A stretch of 64,000 nucleotides of DNA from the NCBI GenBank assembly GCA_963766005.1, contig CAVXYG010000012.1, positions 124,001-188,000 on the forward strand. The letters run 5' to 3'. The DNA comes from CAVXYG01 sp963766005 (GTDB taxonomy: Bacteria > Actinomycetota > Actinomycetes > S36-B12 > GCA-2699445). A program made the position numbers and the translations under genes. Below, in pieces: positions 29,012 to 36,960 of the stretch. Positions within the stretch are counted from its first letter, which is position 1. Each line of letters begins with the position of its first letter. The notes under the pieces are model-generated. The model did no database searches, was not told the origin of the DNA, and saw only the letters and a list, made by a program, of their open reading frames with translations.

Positions 29012-30091
29012 TCAGCGAAATCGGCGCAACCAACCGCCCTCGGGCGGTCGAATCGCCGATCGGACCGCTTGCTCCTCGCGGGCCTCGGCGTCGGCGATCG
29101 GCAGCCGGGCGACCGTCGTGGTCTCCCGGAACGTGCCGGTGGCGAAGGCCTGGATACCGATCCCCAGGGCCAGCGCGGCACGCTTGCCGAAGCGGATGTG
29201 CCGGTCGTGGCCGAATCGCATCGCAGGGCGGCCGCGTCCGCCGCGGGTCTTGTCGGGGACCAGTACGAGGTCCAGCCGCAGCTTGCGATCCCACAACGGC
29301 TCCATGAGCCGCGCGAAGGCCAGGGCACTGGCCTGCTCGTCCAGCTTGCGGCCCCGATCCAGGTCGTCGGTCACGGCCGTGATGATCCGGACGCGTCGGC
29401 CGGGCTTCATCGCCACGCGGTTGAGGAACCAGGTCAGCCCGTCGCCGGAGGGGGCGTCGTACACGTAGCGGCGGATGACCTGCTGCCCGACGAACTTGTC
29501 GTAGATGACGATCGGGGAGGACGACTCGCACAACGGCCCGAAGCGCTCGTTCCACTCCTGCTCCCGGTTGACGCCCTCCCGCAGCGGTGCGTCGATGACC
29601 TGTCGGGCTGCTACCAGCGTGGAGGTGCGGCCCGCGGTCGTGATCCGGCCGATCTCCACCAGGCCGCCCGGAGTCTGCGCGGAGTACTCGTCGTCGGCCA
29701 CGCCGAGCAGTTCGGCGTGGTCGGGATCGACGAGGACGAGCCGGACGTCCGGTGCCAATTGCGTGTCGAGTTCGGCCGGATCCAGTACTTCCGACAGCGC
29801 GGAGGACAACTGCGGGTCGTGCACTTGGACCCGGACCCGCTTCGAGCTCAGCACCGTCTCCCAGGCCTTCGACAGGGAGGTCGGCAGGGCGCGCACTGCT
29901 GCCACGAACAGCTCGAGATGCTCCTGAGAGGTGAAGACCAGGGTGCCGTGGACCGACAGATCCTCGATGAGTTCCTCGTGCACCGCCCGGCGCAGCGCCG
30001 GATCACCGGTGCTGTCCTGCAATGCCGAGGTCGCGATGCCGACGCCGACGACGGTGCGTGGCCCCGGGGCGCTGTCGCCGGCGCGGCTCAT
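29012..30091 (-). CDS. HDR-motif (PLD-like?) protein paired with the DUF3696 ATPase
   Basis: A 359-residue protein with no named family I can assign. The C-terminal half has the strand order of a phospholipase-D-like fold seen in some defence effectors: SPIVIYDKFVGQQVIRRYV (residues 192-210), VRIITAV (234-240), LDLVLVPDK (273-281), then GHDRHIRF with His 295, Asp 296 and Arg 297, and ALALGIGIQAF. The N-terminal half starts TVVGVGIATSALQDSTGDPA and contains LVFTSQEHLELFVAAVRALP. Its ATG overlaps the ATPase stop (ATGA), so the two are coupled. An effector role beside the ATPase is inference. Confidence 0.6.
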   Translation of the reverse strand: MSRAGDSAPGPRTVVGVGIATSALQDSTGDPALRRAVHEELIEDLSVHGTLVFTSQEHLELFVAAVRALPTSLSKAWETVLSSKRVRVQVHDPQLSSALSEVLDPAELDTQLAPDVRLVLVDPDHAELLGVADDEYSAQTPGGLVEIGRITTAGRTSTLVAARQVIDAPLREGVNREQEWNERFGPLCESSSPIVIYDKFVGQQVIRRYVYDAPSGDGLTWFLNRVAMKPGRRVRIITAVTDDLDRGRKLDEQASALAFARLMEPLWDRKLRLDLVLVPDKTRGGRGRPAMRFGHDRHIRFGKRAALALGIGIQAFATGTFRETTTVARLPIADAEAREEQAVRSAIRPPEGGWLRRFR

Positions 30092-31239
30092 GACCGGCTG
30101 CCCAGCCCGGGCAGGACCTCGTCGAGCCGCTCGTCGAAGAAGCTGCCCGGCCAGCCGTCGACCAGGTCGCCGTCGTCGTCGACCTCGAGCCGTCGCACGA
30201 ACGCGGTACCGTCCTCGGCGAGATCGACGTAGAGGATGCTGAGGTCGGCTGCCGGAAGGACGCCTTCGCGCACTCGCCGCAGGAGCCGGAGGACGAGGTG
30301 CTCGCTGTGCGTCTCGGCCAGGATCTGCGCCCGCCCCGACACCACGGTGTCGATGAGCAGGTCCCCGGTCGCCGCCTGCAGCCGCGGGTGGAGGTGGACC
30401 TCGGGCTGCTCGATGATGATCAGTGCATCGCGCGCCAGCAGCGATTGCACGATGATCGGCAGCAGCTGGCCGATGCCGTAGCCCACGGCGCGCGAGGAGA
30501 CGAGCACCGGCGGGTCGTGCCGCACATCCTCCAGCGCCAGCACGGCGAACTCCCCGGCGGTGCGCACGATGTCCTCCGAGACCGGGTCGAGCATGCGAAT
30601 GCGGTACCCCAGGCCGAGGCGGTCGCACCAGGCGTTGGCCTGCGCCACGAGGTCGGGCCGGGCATGCAGAATCGCGGCCATGTCCTGGCCGGCAGGGCCG
30701 ATGTAGTCCTCGCTGCCCTGGCCCACGAAGGTGGTGCGCTCGGCGCGTGAGCGCATCGGCCCCACGAAGTAGGCCCGCTCCATCCGTTCGTACAGGTCGG
30801 CCCGCAGCAGGTCGGCCGCGGCAGCACCCGGCTGGTCGCCCCACGGGGAGGGGCCCGCGAGGTCGAACGACTCCTGCCCGATGTGGCCGTAGGTCCGTCG
30901 GCGCACGGCCGCGCGGCGCGCCGGCTCCCAGACGAACTCCGCGGCGACCTCGCGGCTGCTGCCGTCCGCGGCCGTCCAGGCCGCCCCCAGAGTGATGGGC
31001 AACGATTCGTCGTGGCGGTGCACGGCCATCCGGAACGTGCCGCCCTCGACCAGATCGCCGGACATCGTCAGCAGGTTCGGCCGGGCGCTGGTCTGCTGAA
31101 ACATCGGGACCGCGGACAGCAGCGTGGACTTGCCAGCCGAGTTCGGGCCGAAGACCAGCGTCAGGGGAGCCAGCCGCACAGACGTTGGCTGCGGCGGGTA
31201 GGCCCGAAGGCCACCGAGGATGAGACGGTCAATCAGCAC
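30088..31239 (-). CDS. AAA ATPase with DUF3696 domain
   Basis: A 383-residue SMC/OLD-like AAA ATPase. Walker A is GPNSAGKST at residues 31-39, with signature-like SSRAVGYGIGQLLPI. Walker B is LIIIEQPEVHLHPRLQ, followed by ILAETHSEHLVLRLLRR. The end is the DUF3696 pattern (DDDGDLVDGWPGSFFDERLDEVL, split by key residues W, F, F). Such ATPases commonly occur in anti-phage or toxin pairs. The GTG start at 31239 follows TAGGCT (31251-31246 on this strand) by six bases, a leaderless start. The downstream HDR-motif gene is coupled by ATGA. Confidence 0.85.
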   Translation of the reverse strand: MLIDRLILGGLRAYPPQPTSVRLAPLTLVFGPNSAGKSTLLSAVPMFQQTSARPNLLTMSGDLVEGGTFRMAVHRHDESLPITLGAAWTAADGSSREVAAEFVWEPARRAAVRRRTYGHIGQESFDLAGPSPWGDQPGAAAADLLRADLYERMERAYFVGPMRSRAERTTFVGQGSEDYIGPAGQDMAAILHARPDLVAQANAWCDRLGLGYRIRMLDPVSEDIVRTAGEFAVLALEDVRHDPPVLVSSRAVGYGIGQLLPIIVQSLLARDALIIIEQPEVHLHPRLQAATGDLLIDTVVSGRAQILAETHSEHLVLRLLRRVREGVLPAADLSILYVDLAEDGTAFVRRLEVDDDGDLVDGWPGSFFDERLDEVLPGLGSRS

Positions 31240-31320
31240 TGCCGCAGCCTATCGGGCCGACGAACCCCCGCCCGGTGCTCCCGCACCAGAACTCGTGGGT
31301 GCCCCGGGGGTCTGGCACCG

Positions 31321-31368
31321 TTGATCGTTGCGAATTCCCGCCTCACAGCCGGAATTCGCGACGATCAA
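31321..31368. repeat. 48-bp imperfect palindrome, copy 2
   Basis: TTGATCGT...GCGAATTC and GAATTCGC...ACGATCAA are near-perfect arms, with two mismatches in the outer 20 bases. Length and arms match the copy at 5384-5431. It lies 82 bases upstream of the ATPase start, before the divergent membrane gene. Confidence 0.8.
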
Positions 31369-31529
31369 CCAGGCCGGCGATGCTGACGGCTATGACGTCG
31401 GCGATGGTGACGGTGTCCGGGGGGGCCAGAGCCAATGCCGGATTGCCGCCGTGATGCCGTCGCTTGGGTGCTATGCAAGAGTCGGCAGAGGAGCCCAGCC
31501 GTGGGCTGCTCTCCGGAAAGCGAGGAGCC

Positions 31530-31934
31530 ATGTCGTCTCAGCCTGCTGTCCGGCCGGGCAGTGTGACGGTCGTCGTGGTCATCATCTGGCTCCTCGCGAT
31601 CGTCTCCATCGCCGGTGGCGTGGTCGCGCTCATCATCAGCGACGAGGAATTGACCTCGGCCGGGATCTCGGAGTCCTTCGCAGACGCCTACGGCTGGACC
31701 TCGGTCACCATCGGCGTGCTGTCCCTCCTGGTCGCGATGGCGTTGAGCCGCGGGAGCAGCCTTGCCCGCCTCCTGGTCAGCCTGCTCATGGTGCTGCGCC
31801 TGGCCACGGGGCTGTGGGCGATCCTCTCGCTGCCGGACGGACTGGTGGCCGGCATGGTCACGATCGCCCTGGCCGTGCTCGTCCTCGCGCTGCTGTGGAA
31901 CAAGCGGGCTAGTGCGTTCTTCGCGGCGACGTGA
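31530..31934 (+). CDS. Small four-helix membrane protein
   Basis: A 134-residue membrane protein with four hydrophobic segments, starting MSSQPAVRPGSVTVVVVIIW. GAGGAG lies five bases before ATG 31530, an unusually clear ribosome site for this window. The helices are separated by a short acidic loop (SDEELTSAGISESFADAYG). No family recognised; similar small membrane proteins of unknown role are frequent in actinobacteria. The divergent neighbour is the DUF3696 ATPase. Confidence 0.7.
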   Translation: MSSQPAVRPGSVTVVVVIIWLLAIVSIAGGVVALIISDEELTSAGISESFADAYGWTSVTIGVLSLLVAMALSRGSSLARLLVSLLMVLRLATGLWAILSLPDGLVAGMVTIALAVLVLALLWNKRASAFFAAT

Positions 31935-32160
31935 GCGACGGACTGCCAATCGTGCTGACTGTGTCGCGGTCCGCGCAGGGACGCAACCGTCCGGCGGTCG
32001 GGGCGCGGGGGCCCGAACCGTACCGCCACGATTGCCCGGGACCAGGTGACCCGCCCGAGTCCGGGCGAGCAGAACGCCGAGCACGCGGCTCGCAGCGCAA
32101 CAGGTCCCGCGCCAGTGACCAAGGCCCTCCGGCTGCGTCGCCGATAGCGACAATGGGATT

Positions 32161-33088
32161 GTGCGCGACGCCTGGCTGATCCTGCCCGGGGTGTTGTTCG
32201 CCGCGCTGGGCGGCGAGTTGTTCGTGCGCAGCGCTGTCGGCGGAGCGATCCGGGCCCGCGTCGCGCCGGGTATCGTCGCGGCCACCGTTGCGGCATTCGC
32301 CACATCGAGCCCCGAGCTGTCCGTGGCGGTCAACGCCGCAACAGCCGGTCGCCCGGAGGTCGCCCTGGGCGATGCGCTGGGCTCCAACGTCATGAACATC
32401 GGGCTCGTGCTGGCGATCGCACTGCTCCTGGGCGGGGTCACTGCGCGCCGACAGGATCTGCGCCGTGACATCCCGCCGGCACTCGTCGCCCCGGTGCTGG
32501 TGCTGCTCCTGGGGCTGGACGGCGTCTTGGACCGAGGCGACGGGGTGGTGCTCCTGCTGGCGTTCCTGTCGTGGCTGGTCCTGACCATCGTGCAGGCGGC
32601 CCGGGAGCGCAGCCGGGTGGCGGAGGTGCTCGCCGACCGGACGGCAGCACAGATCCTCCGCGACGGCGTGCTGGGGCTGATCCTGCTCATCGCTGCTGGC
32701 CGGCTCATCGTGCTGTCGTCGGAGGACTTCGGAGAGATGCTGGGTTGGGACGTCTTCGTCGTCGGCGCCGTCCTGGTGTCTGTGGCCACCTCAACGCCGG
32801 AGCTCGCCACCGTCGTCGTCGCACGGCTGCGCGGCCACGACGAGATCAGCGTCGGCACCGTCCTGGGCAGCAACATCTTCAACGGCCTGCTCATCATCGG
32901 TGTCGCTGCCGTCATCACCCCGATCGCGTTCTCCGGTCCCGAGGTCCTCGCCGCCATCGTCTTCGGCATCGCAACGATGCTGCTCGTCATCCCAGGGCCG
33001 AGCAATCGGCTGCCGCCGGGTCGCGGTCTCGTCCTGATTGGCGGTGGCGGCGGCCTACGTCCTTGTCGTCGTGCGGGTGCACGGCTGA
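32161..33088 (+). CDS. Calcium/sodium:cation antiporter (CaCA family), late frameshift
   Basis: An inner-membrane antiporter of the YrbG/CaCA family, exchanging Ca2+ or Na+ for protons or each other. Both alpha repeats are clear: ATSSPELSVAVNAAT with GDALGSNVMNIG, and ATSTPELATVVVARL with GTVLGSNIFNG. The Glu of SSPEL/STPEL and the Asn of GSN form the ion site. GTG 32161 follows GACAAT by six bases. An extra G near 33040 throws the frame; without it the protein ends LIAVAAAYVLVVVRVHG at 33088. As read, the frame runs to 33147 with an unrelated tail. Confidence 0.87.
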
Positions 33089-33143
33089 CTGCGCCGCTTG
33101 GTGTCGGCCGAGAGATCCGTGTCGGACTGACCGCGCCACGTCG

Positions 33144-34587
33144 CTAGGAAGGGACTTCCTCCGCGGCCTGCGCGACGACGGCATCGAGGTCTGCCAGCCG
33201 CCGCATCGACGCCAGCGGTCGAGCCATCCGCTGGTTGCCCCGCAGCACCTCCTCGTTGCGCGCCAGGAACGCCCAGTACCCGGTGGTGAACGGGCAGGCG
33301 TCCGGACCCACCCGCGCGGTGGGGCGGAACCGGCAGCCGGAGCAGTGGTCGCCCATGCGGTGCAGGTAGGCGCCGCCGGAGGTGTACGGCTTGGTCGCCA
33401 CGACGCCGCCGTCGGCATACTGGCTCATCCCGAGCACGTTCGGGTCCATGACCCAGGCGAAGCCGTCGACGAAGGCGTCGCGGAACCAGTCGGACAGTGC
33501 CGCTGGTTGGTAGCCGCGCTGCAGCGCCCACGACCCCAGGACCATCAGGCGCTCGATGTGGTGCGCCCATCCGATGTCGTGCACCTTGCGCAGGACATCG
33601 GCCAAGCAGGCGGCATCGGGCGCCTCGGCGTCGAGCGCGTCCCACCAGTCGGGCAGCGGCGCGTCGGCCTGCAGTGCGCGGGAATCTCGGTAGCGGGGGC
33701 CGAGCTGCCAGTATCGGTGCCAGATGTAGTCGCGCCAGCCGAGGATCTGCCGCACGAATCCCTCCCGGGCGGCCAGGGGAGCCTCGGCTCGAGCGGCCCG
33801 CTGCACGACGTCGAGCGGATCGAGCAGCCCGAGGTTGAGCGGGACCGACAGCAGCGAGTGCGCCATCCAGTCATCGCCGGCCAGCATGGCGTCCTCGTAG
33901 CGCCCGAAGTCCGGGAGGCGATGCTGCAGGAAGTGATCTAGCGCGGCTCGGGCCTCGGCTTCCGTGACAGCGAAGCGGCGCGGCCCATCCTGGCCCCTGG
34001 TGGGCAGGGCCCGGGCATCGAGGTCGGCCCGGACCTCGGCGTCGATCGCGTCCTCCGTCGGCCACCACGGCTCGGGGAGCCCGAGAGACGGGCGATCTCG
34101 CGGTGGCGGTTCGCGGTTGTCGGCGTCGAAGTTCCACCGTCCTCCCACCGGCTCACGGCCGTCCATGAGGATGCCGGTGCGCCGCCGGGCTTCGCGGTAG
34201 AAGTCGTCCAGGCGCAGTCGGCCGCCCTCAGCCAGCGCGGCGAATTCCTGCGCTGCTGGTGATGAACCCCCGGGGCGGCAGGACGTCGATTCCGCGTCGC
34301 CGGACAAACGCCAGGGCGGCCCGCGAAGTTGGATGGACGACTTCGATCGGCCCGGACACCTGGTCCAGCGCCTCGCGGTAGGTGTCCGCCTCGATGACGC
34401 GGGCGCGCTCGCCGATCTCGGCTGCGCGGTGGCGCACCGCGGAGATCAGCAGGTGTGCCTTCGCGCGGTGCGGGCGGCGCCGTCGGAGCGCGGCTTGGGA
34501 GATGACGAACAGGATCGGCTGGTCGCTGTCGTCCAGGAAGTGCCGGCCGAGCTGGTCGGCGAACAGCCATCGGGTCGCGAGCGCCAT
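33144..34587 (-). CDS. FeS-type bacterial cryptochrome/photolyase (PhrB-like), frameshifted
   Basis: A DNA photolyase-related protein of the iron-sulfur bacterial group (6-4 photolyase/cryptochrome). The N-terminal domain WLFADQLGRHFLDDSDQPIL is in one frame. The C-terminal catalytic part is in another, with GWRDYIWHRYWQ and WAHHIERLMVLGSWALQRG, then NVLGMSQYADGG. One extra base near 34245-34260 separates them; joined, they give about 480 residues. Cys residues HCSGCRF and ACPFTTGYW fit the 4Fe-4S site. It would use light and FAD to repair UV lesions. ATG 34587 is the family start. Confidence 0.85.
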
Positions 34588-35000
34588 TCCATCAGTGTGG
34601 CGTCGAGTCGCCTCTGCGCGGAACCCGCCGGTCGGCGCACCGCGACGAGGCCACTGGCACGACTGGAGCGCCGACCGCGACCCCGAGGAACGCACCGCGA
34701 GGTGGCCCCGGCGGGGAGTGCTGCGCTCGACTTGCCGGAGCGCGCACGGGTCAAGCGGTGCTTGGTGCGCCCGCAGTCATCGCGGCGCGCCGTCGGACGG
34801 GCTGCCGTCCCTGGGGATCTCCATAACTCCTGCGCCGGTGTCGTCGTCTCAGTCCGCCGTGGGGGCTGGTGTCGCCGGCACGAGGCGGCTTGGCTTGGGC
34901 GCCGCGCAGAGCCGCCCGCGCGAGGACGTGGCCAGGATCTGGCGCGACTCCAGGTCGGCCGCATCTGGCGTGCCGCCCTCGGACGGGCGAGAATCCGGAC
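34588..35000. other. Intergenic stretch, promoters only
   Basis: About 410 bases between divergent genes. GAGAAT at 34989-34994 ends six bases before the next ATG and fits a leaderless start for the monooxygenase gene. I see no other gene. Confidence 0.5.
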
Positions 35001-35324
35001 ATGCTCATCGTCCACGTCGACGTCCACGTCGTGCCCGACCGCATGCCGGAGTTCCTCGAGGCCACGCAGGCCAACGCCGCCGCATCGCTGTCCGAGCCGG
35101 GGGTGCTCCGCTTCGACGTCGTGCAGGACCTCGCCGACCCTGCGCACATCGTCCTGGTGGAGGTCTATCGGGACGAGGCTGCGGCTGCGGCGCACAAGGA
35201 GACCGACCACTACGCGACATGGCGGGACGCCGTTGCCGGCCTGATGGCGGCGCCCCGCTCCTCGGTGCACTACCGAGCCGTCGTGCCGGAGCATCCGTCC
35301 CGCTGGGCGACTCCGTCGCCGTGA
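35001..35324 (+). CDS. ABM-family putative monooxygenase/heme-like barrel
   Basis: A 107-residue antibiotic-biosynthesis-monooxygenase (ABM) fold protein: MLIVHVDVHVVPDRMPEFLE, then SLSEPGVLRFDVVQDLADP and FVLVEVYRDEAAAAAHKE-like text, ending HYATWRDAVAGLM. Relatives such as YgiN and LsrG act on quinols or sugar-like phosphates without cofactors. The GTG of the following alcohol dehydrogenase overlaps its stop (GTGA), so the two probably serve one pathway. That pathway is unknown. Confidence 0.8.
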   Translation: MLIVHVDVHVVPDRMPEFLEATQANAAASLSEPGVLRFDVVQDLADPAHIVLVEVYRDEAAAAAHKETDHYATWRDAVAGLMAAPRSSVHYRAVVPEHPSRWATPSP

Positions 35325-36466
35325 GCTCGCACTTCGCGCTGCGGCTGCCGCCCCGGCTGTCGTTCGGCCCCGGGGCCGCCGCCGCGCTGGCAGACGAGGC
35401 CGCGGCGCTGGGCCGCCGGACCCTGGTCGTCACCGGCTCGGACCCGCGGCGCGTCTCGGAACACATCGACGCCCTGGACGCGGCCGGCGACGCCCTCGCC
35501 GTGGTGCGCGTCACCGGGGAGCCGACGATGGACGACGCCCGCCGGGCAGCCGAGACCGGACGATCGATCGCCGCCGATGTCGTCGTCGCCGTGGGCGGCG
35601 GCAGCGTCATCGACCTGGGCAAGGCGGCTGCCATGTTGCTCGGCAACGGCGGCGACCCGTTGGACTACATCGAGGTCATCGGCCGCGGCCGTCCCATCGC
35701 GGCCCCGTCCGTCCCGCTCATCGCGGTGCCGACCACGGCAGGCACCGGCGCCGAGGTGACCGCGAACGCAGTGTTGTCCTCGCGCGACCACGGGGTGAAG
35801 GCCAGTCTGCGCAGCTCCTCGATGATCCCGCATCTGGCGATTGTCGACCCCGTGCTCACCGTGGACTGCCCGGCGCCGGTGACGGCCGCCTCCGGGATGG
35901 ATGCGATGACGCAGTGCCTGGAGCCGTTCGTGTCCAACCGCGCCAACCCCGTCACCGACGGCTGGTGCCGCACCGGCCTGATGTCGGCGGGCCGTGGGCT
36001 GCGACGGGCCTACGCCGATGGCAGCGATCTGCAGGCGCGCAGCGCGATGGCCCTGGCCAGCACGTTGGGCGGCTTGGCGCTGGCCAACGCCAAGCTCGGT
36101 GCCGTGCACGGCTTCGCGGCGGTGCTGGGCGGCATGACCGCTGCGCCGCACGGGGCGATCTGCGCCGCGATGCTGGCCCCGGTATGCCGCGCCAACCTCG
36201 CCCGCGCCGACCCGGCCCTGGTTGGGCGCTTTGAGGACATCGCGGCGTGGCTGACCGGGGACCGGCAGGCGACCGCGGCCGACGGGTTGGATTGGATCGA
36301 GGAGACTCGAGCGCAGCTGCGAATCCCGAGGCTGTCCGACTTCGGACTGTCCGTCGATGACACCGACGAGGTCGTGATGAAGGCGGCGCGAGCGAGCAGC
36401 ATGCAGGGCAACCCGGTGCATCTGGACGCCGAGGACCTGGCAGAGGTCTTCCGGGCCGCGCTGTAG
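35321..36466 (+). CDS. Iron-containing alcohol dehydrogenase
   Basis: A 381-residue group III Fe-dependent, NAD(P)-linked dehydrogenase of alcohols or maleylacetate-type substrates. It has the NAD loop VVAVGGGSVIDLGKA, then VPLIAVPTTAGTGAEVTANA. Metal ligands lie around GMDAMTQC, AVHGFAAVLGG and APHGAICAAML. The usual DxxxH ligand is DAMTQ here, with Gln at the His position, which is also seen in maleylacetate-reductase-like members. GTG 35321 shares four bases with the previous stop. Confidence 0.88.
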   Translation: MSSHFALRLPPRLSFGPGAAAALADEAAALGRRTLVVTGSDPRRVSEHIDALDAAGDALAVVRVTGEPTMDDARRAAETGRSIAADVVVAVGGGSVIDLGKAAAMLLGNGGDPLDYIEVIGRGRPIAAPSVPLIAVPTTAGTGAEVTANAVLSSRDHGVKASLRSSSMIPHLAIVDPVLTVDCPAPVTAASGMDAMTQCLEPFVSNRANPVTDGWCRTGLMSAGRGLRRAYADGSDLQARSAMALASTLGGLALANAKLGAVHGFAAVLGGMTAAPHGAICAAMLAPVCRANLARADPALVGRFEDIAAWLTGDRQATAADGLDWIEETRAQLRIPRLSDFGLSVDDTDEVVMKAARASSMQGNPVHLDAEDLAEVFRAAL

Positions 36467-36634
36467 GAGCCCGGGGCGCTGCCGCAGCCGGCCATGTCGA
36501 GGTGGCGGGCGATCCGCCGCGCTGCACCGCGGCGTCGCCCCAGACGGTCGCCGCCGGCGCGGGTCGCGGGGGAACCGATGACCGCCGACCGACGTCTAAC
36601 ATGCGCTGGTCAACCGTCGATGGGTCGAAGCGGT

Positions 36635-36661
36635 GGGAATGGATCCACGATGCGGGCGGTT
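36635..36661 (+). promoter_or_regulatory. Sigma-R/sigma-H type promoter of the sigma factor leader
   Basis: GGGAAT (36635-36640), exactly 18 bases, then GTT (36659-36661): the consensus of thiol-oxidative-stress ECF sigma factors such as SigR and SigH. The predicted transcription start is about 36668, the first base of the riboswitch P1. SigR-type control is established for hrdD in Streptomyces, and SigH/SigE-type control for mycobacterial sigB. Confidence 0.75.
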
Positions 36662-36667
36662 ATACAT

Positions 36668-36752
36668 GCTGATCCAGAGTTGCGGCTCCAGTCCTCCGGC
36701 TGGCCGCACGGCAACCGCGCAGCCAGCACGGTGCCCCCGGAGGAAGATCGGC
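36668..36752 (+). promoter_or_regulatory. SAM-I/IV clan riboswitch-like RNA
   Basis: P1 GCTGATC (36668-36674) pairs with GATCGGC (36746-36752). Next comes CCAGAG. P2 is GCGG (36682-36685) with CCGC, plus CCAG (36688-36691) with CTGG (36700-36703). The 8-nt loop TCCTCCGG (36692-36699) is exactly complementary to CCGGAGGA (36737-36744), a pseudoknot. The core GGCAACC and CGGTGC are in place. The pseudoknot strand contains a Shine-Dalgarno-like GGAGGA. It leads the sigma factor mRNA. Confidence 0.82.
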
Positions 36753-36790
36753 CCCGGTGCGTTCGGGGAAGACGGCGATTGGGGAGTTGC

Positions 36791-36877
36791 GTGACAGTGA
36801 TCCAGCAGATCCGTTGCAGCGCGCGCCGCAGGATCGGCGGTGCCCGGCCCCACACGGCCTTCGTCGGTCCCTCGTGA
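36791..36877 (+). CDS. Possible 28-codon leader ORF between riboswitch and sigma factor
   Basis: GTG 36791 has GGGGAG four bases upstream and opens MTVIQQIRCSARRRIGG followed by ARPHTAFVGPS to a TGA at 36875-36877. Third codon positions are G or C in most codons, like real genes here. It lies between the riboswitch and the sigma factor start. It may be a small protein or an upstream ORF; it is not proven to be translated. Confidence 0.35.
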   Translation: MTVIQQIRCSARRRIGGARPHTAFVGPS

Positions 36878-36960
36878 CGCTCGGGCGGACTCGCGAGCCA
36901 GCGCTCGCACGGTCCGCAGCGGCAGAAGACGGAACCGATCAGCCACTCCAGGGGGCAGCA

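Noticed and set aside
36601..36661. A SigA-type promoter with TATACA as -10
   Set aside because: The -35 region at the right distance has no consensus, while GGGAAT-N18-GTT fits an ECF promoter exactly. It could still be used in addition.
36757..36960. N-terminal extension of the sigma factor from GTG 36757
   Set aside because: Third-position GC is far lower than in the genes here and the sigma family begins at ATG 36961.
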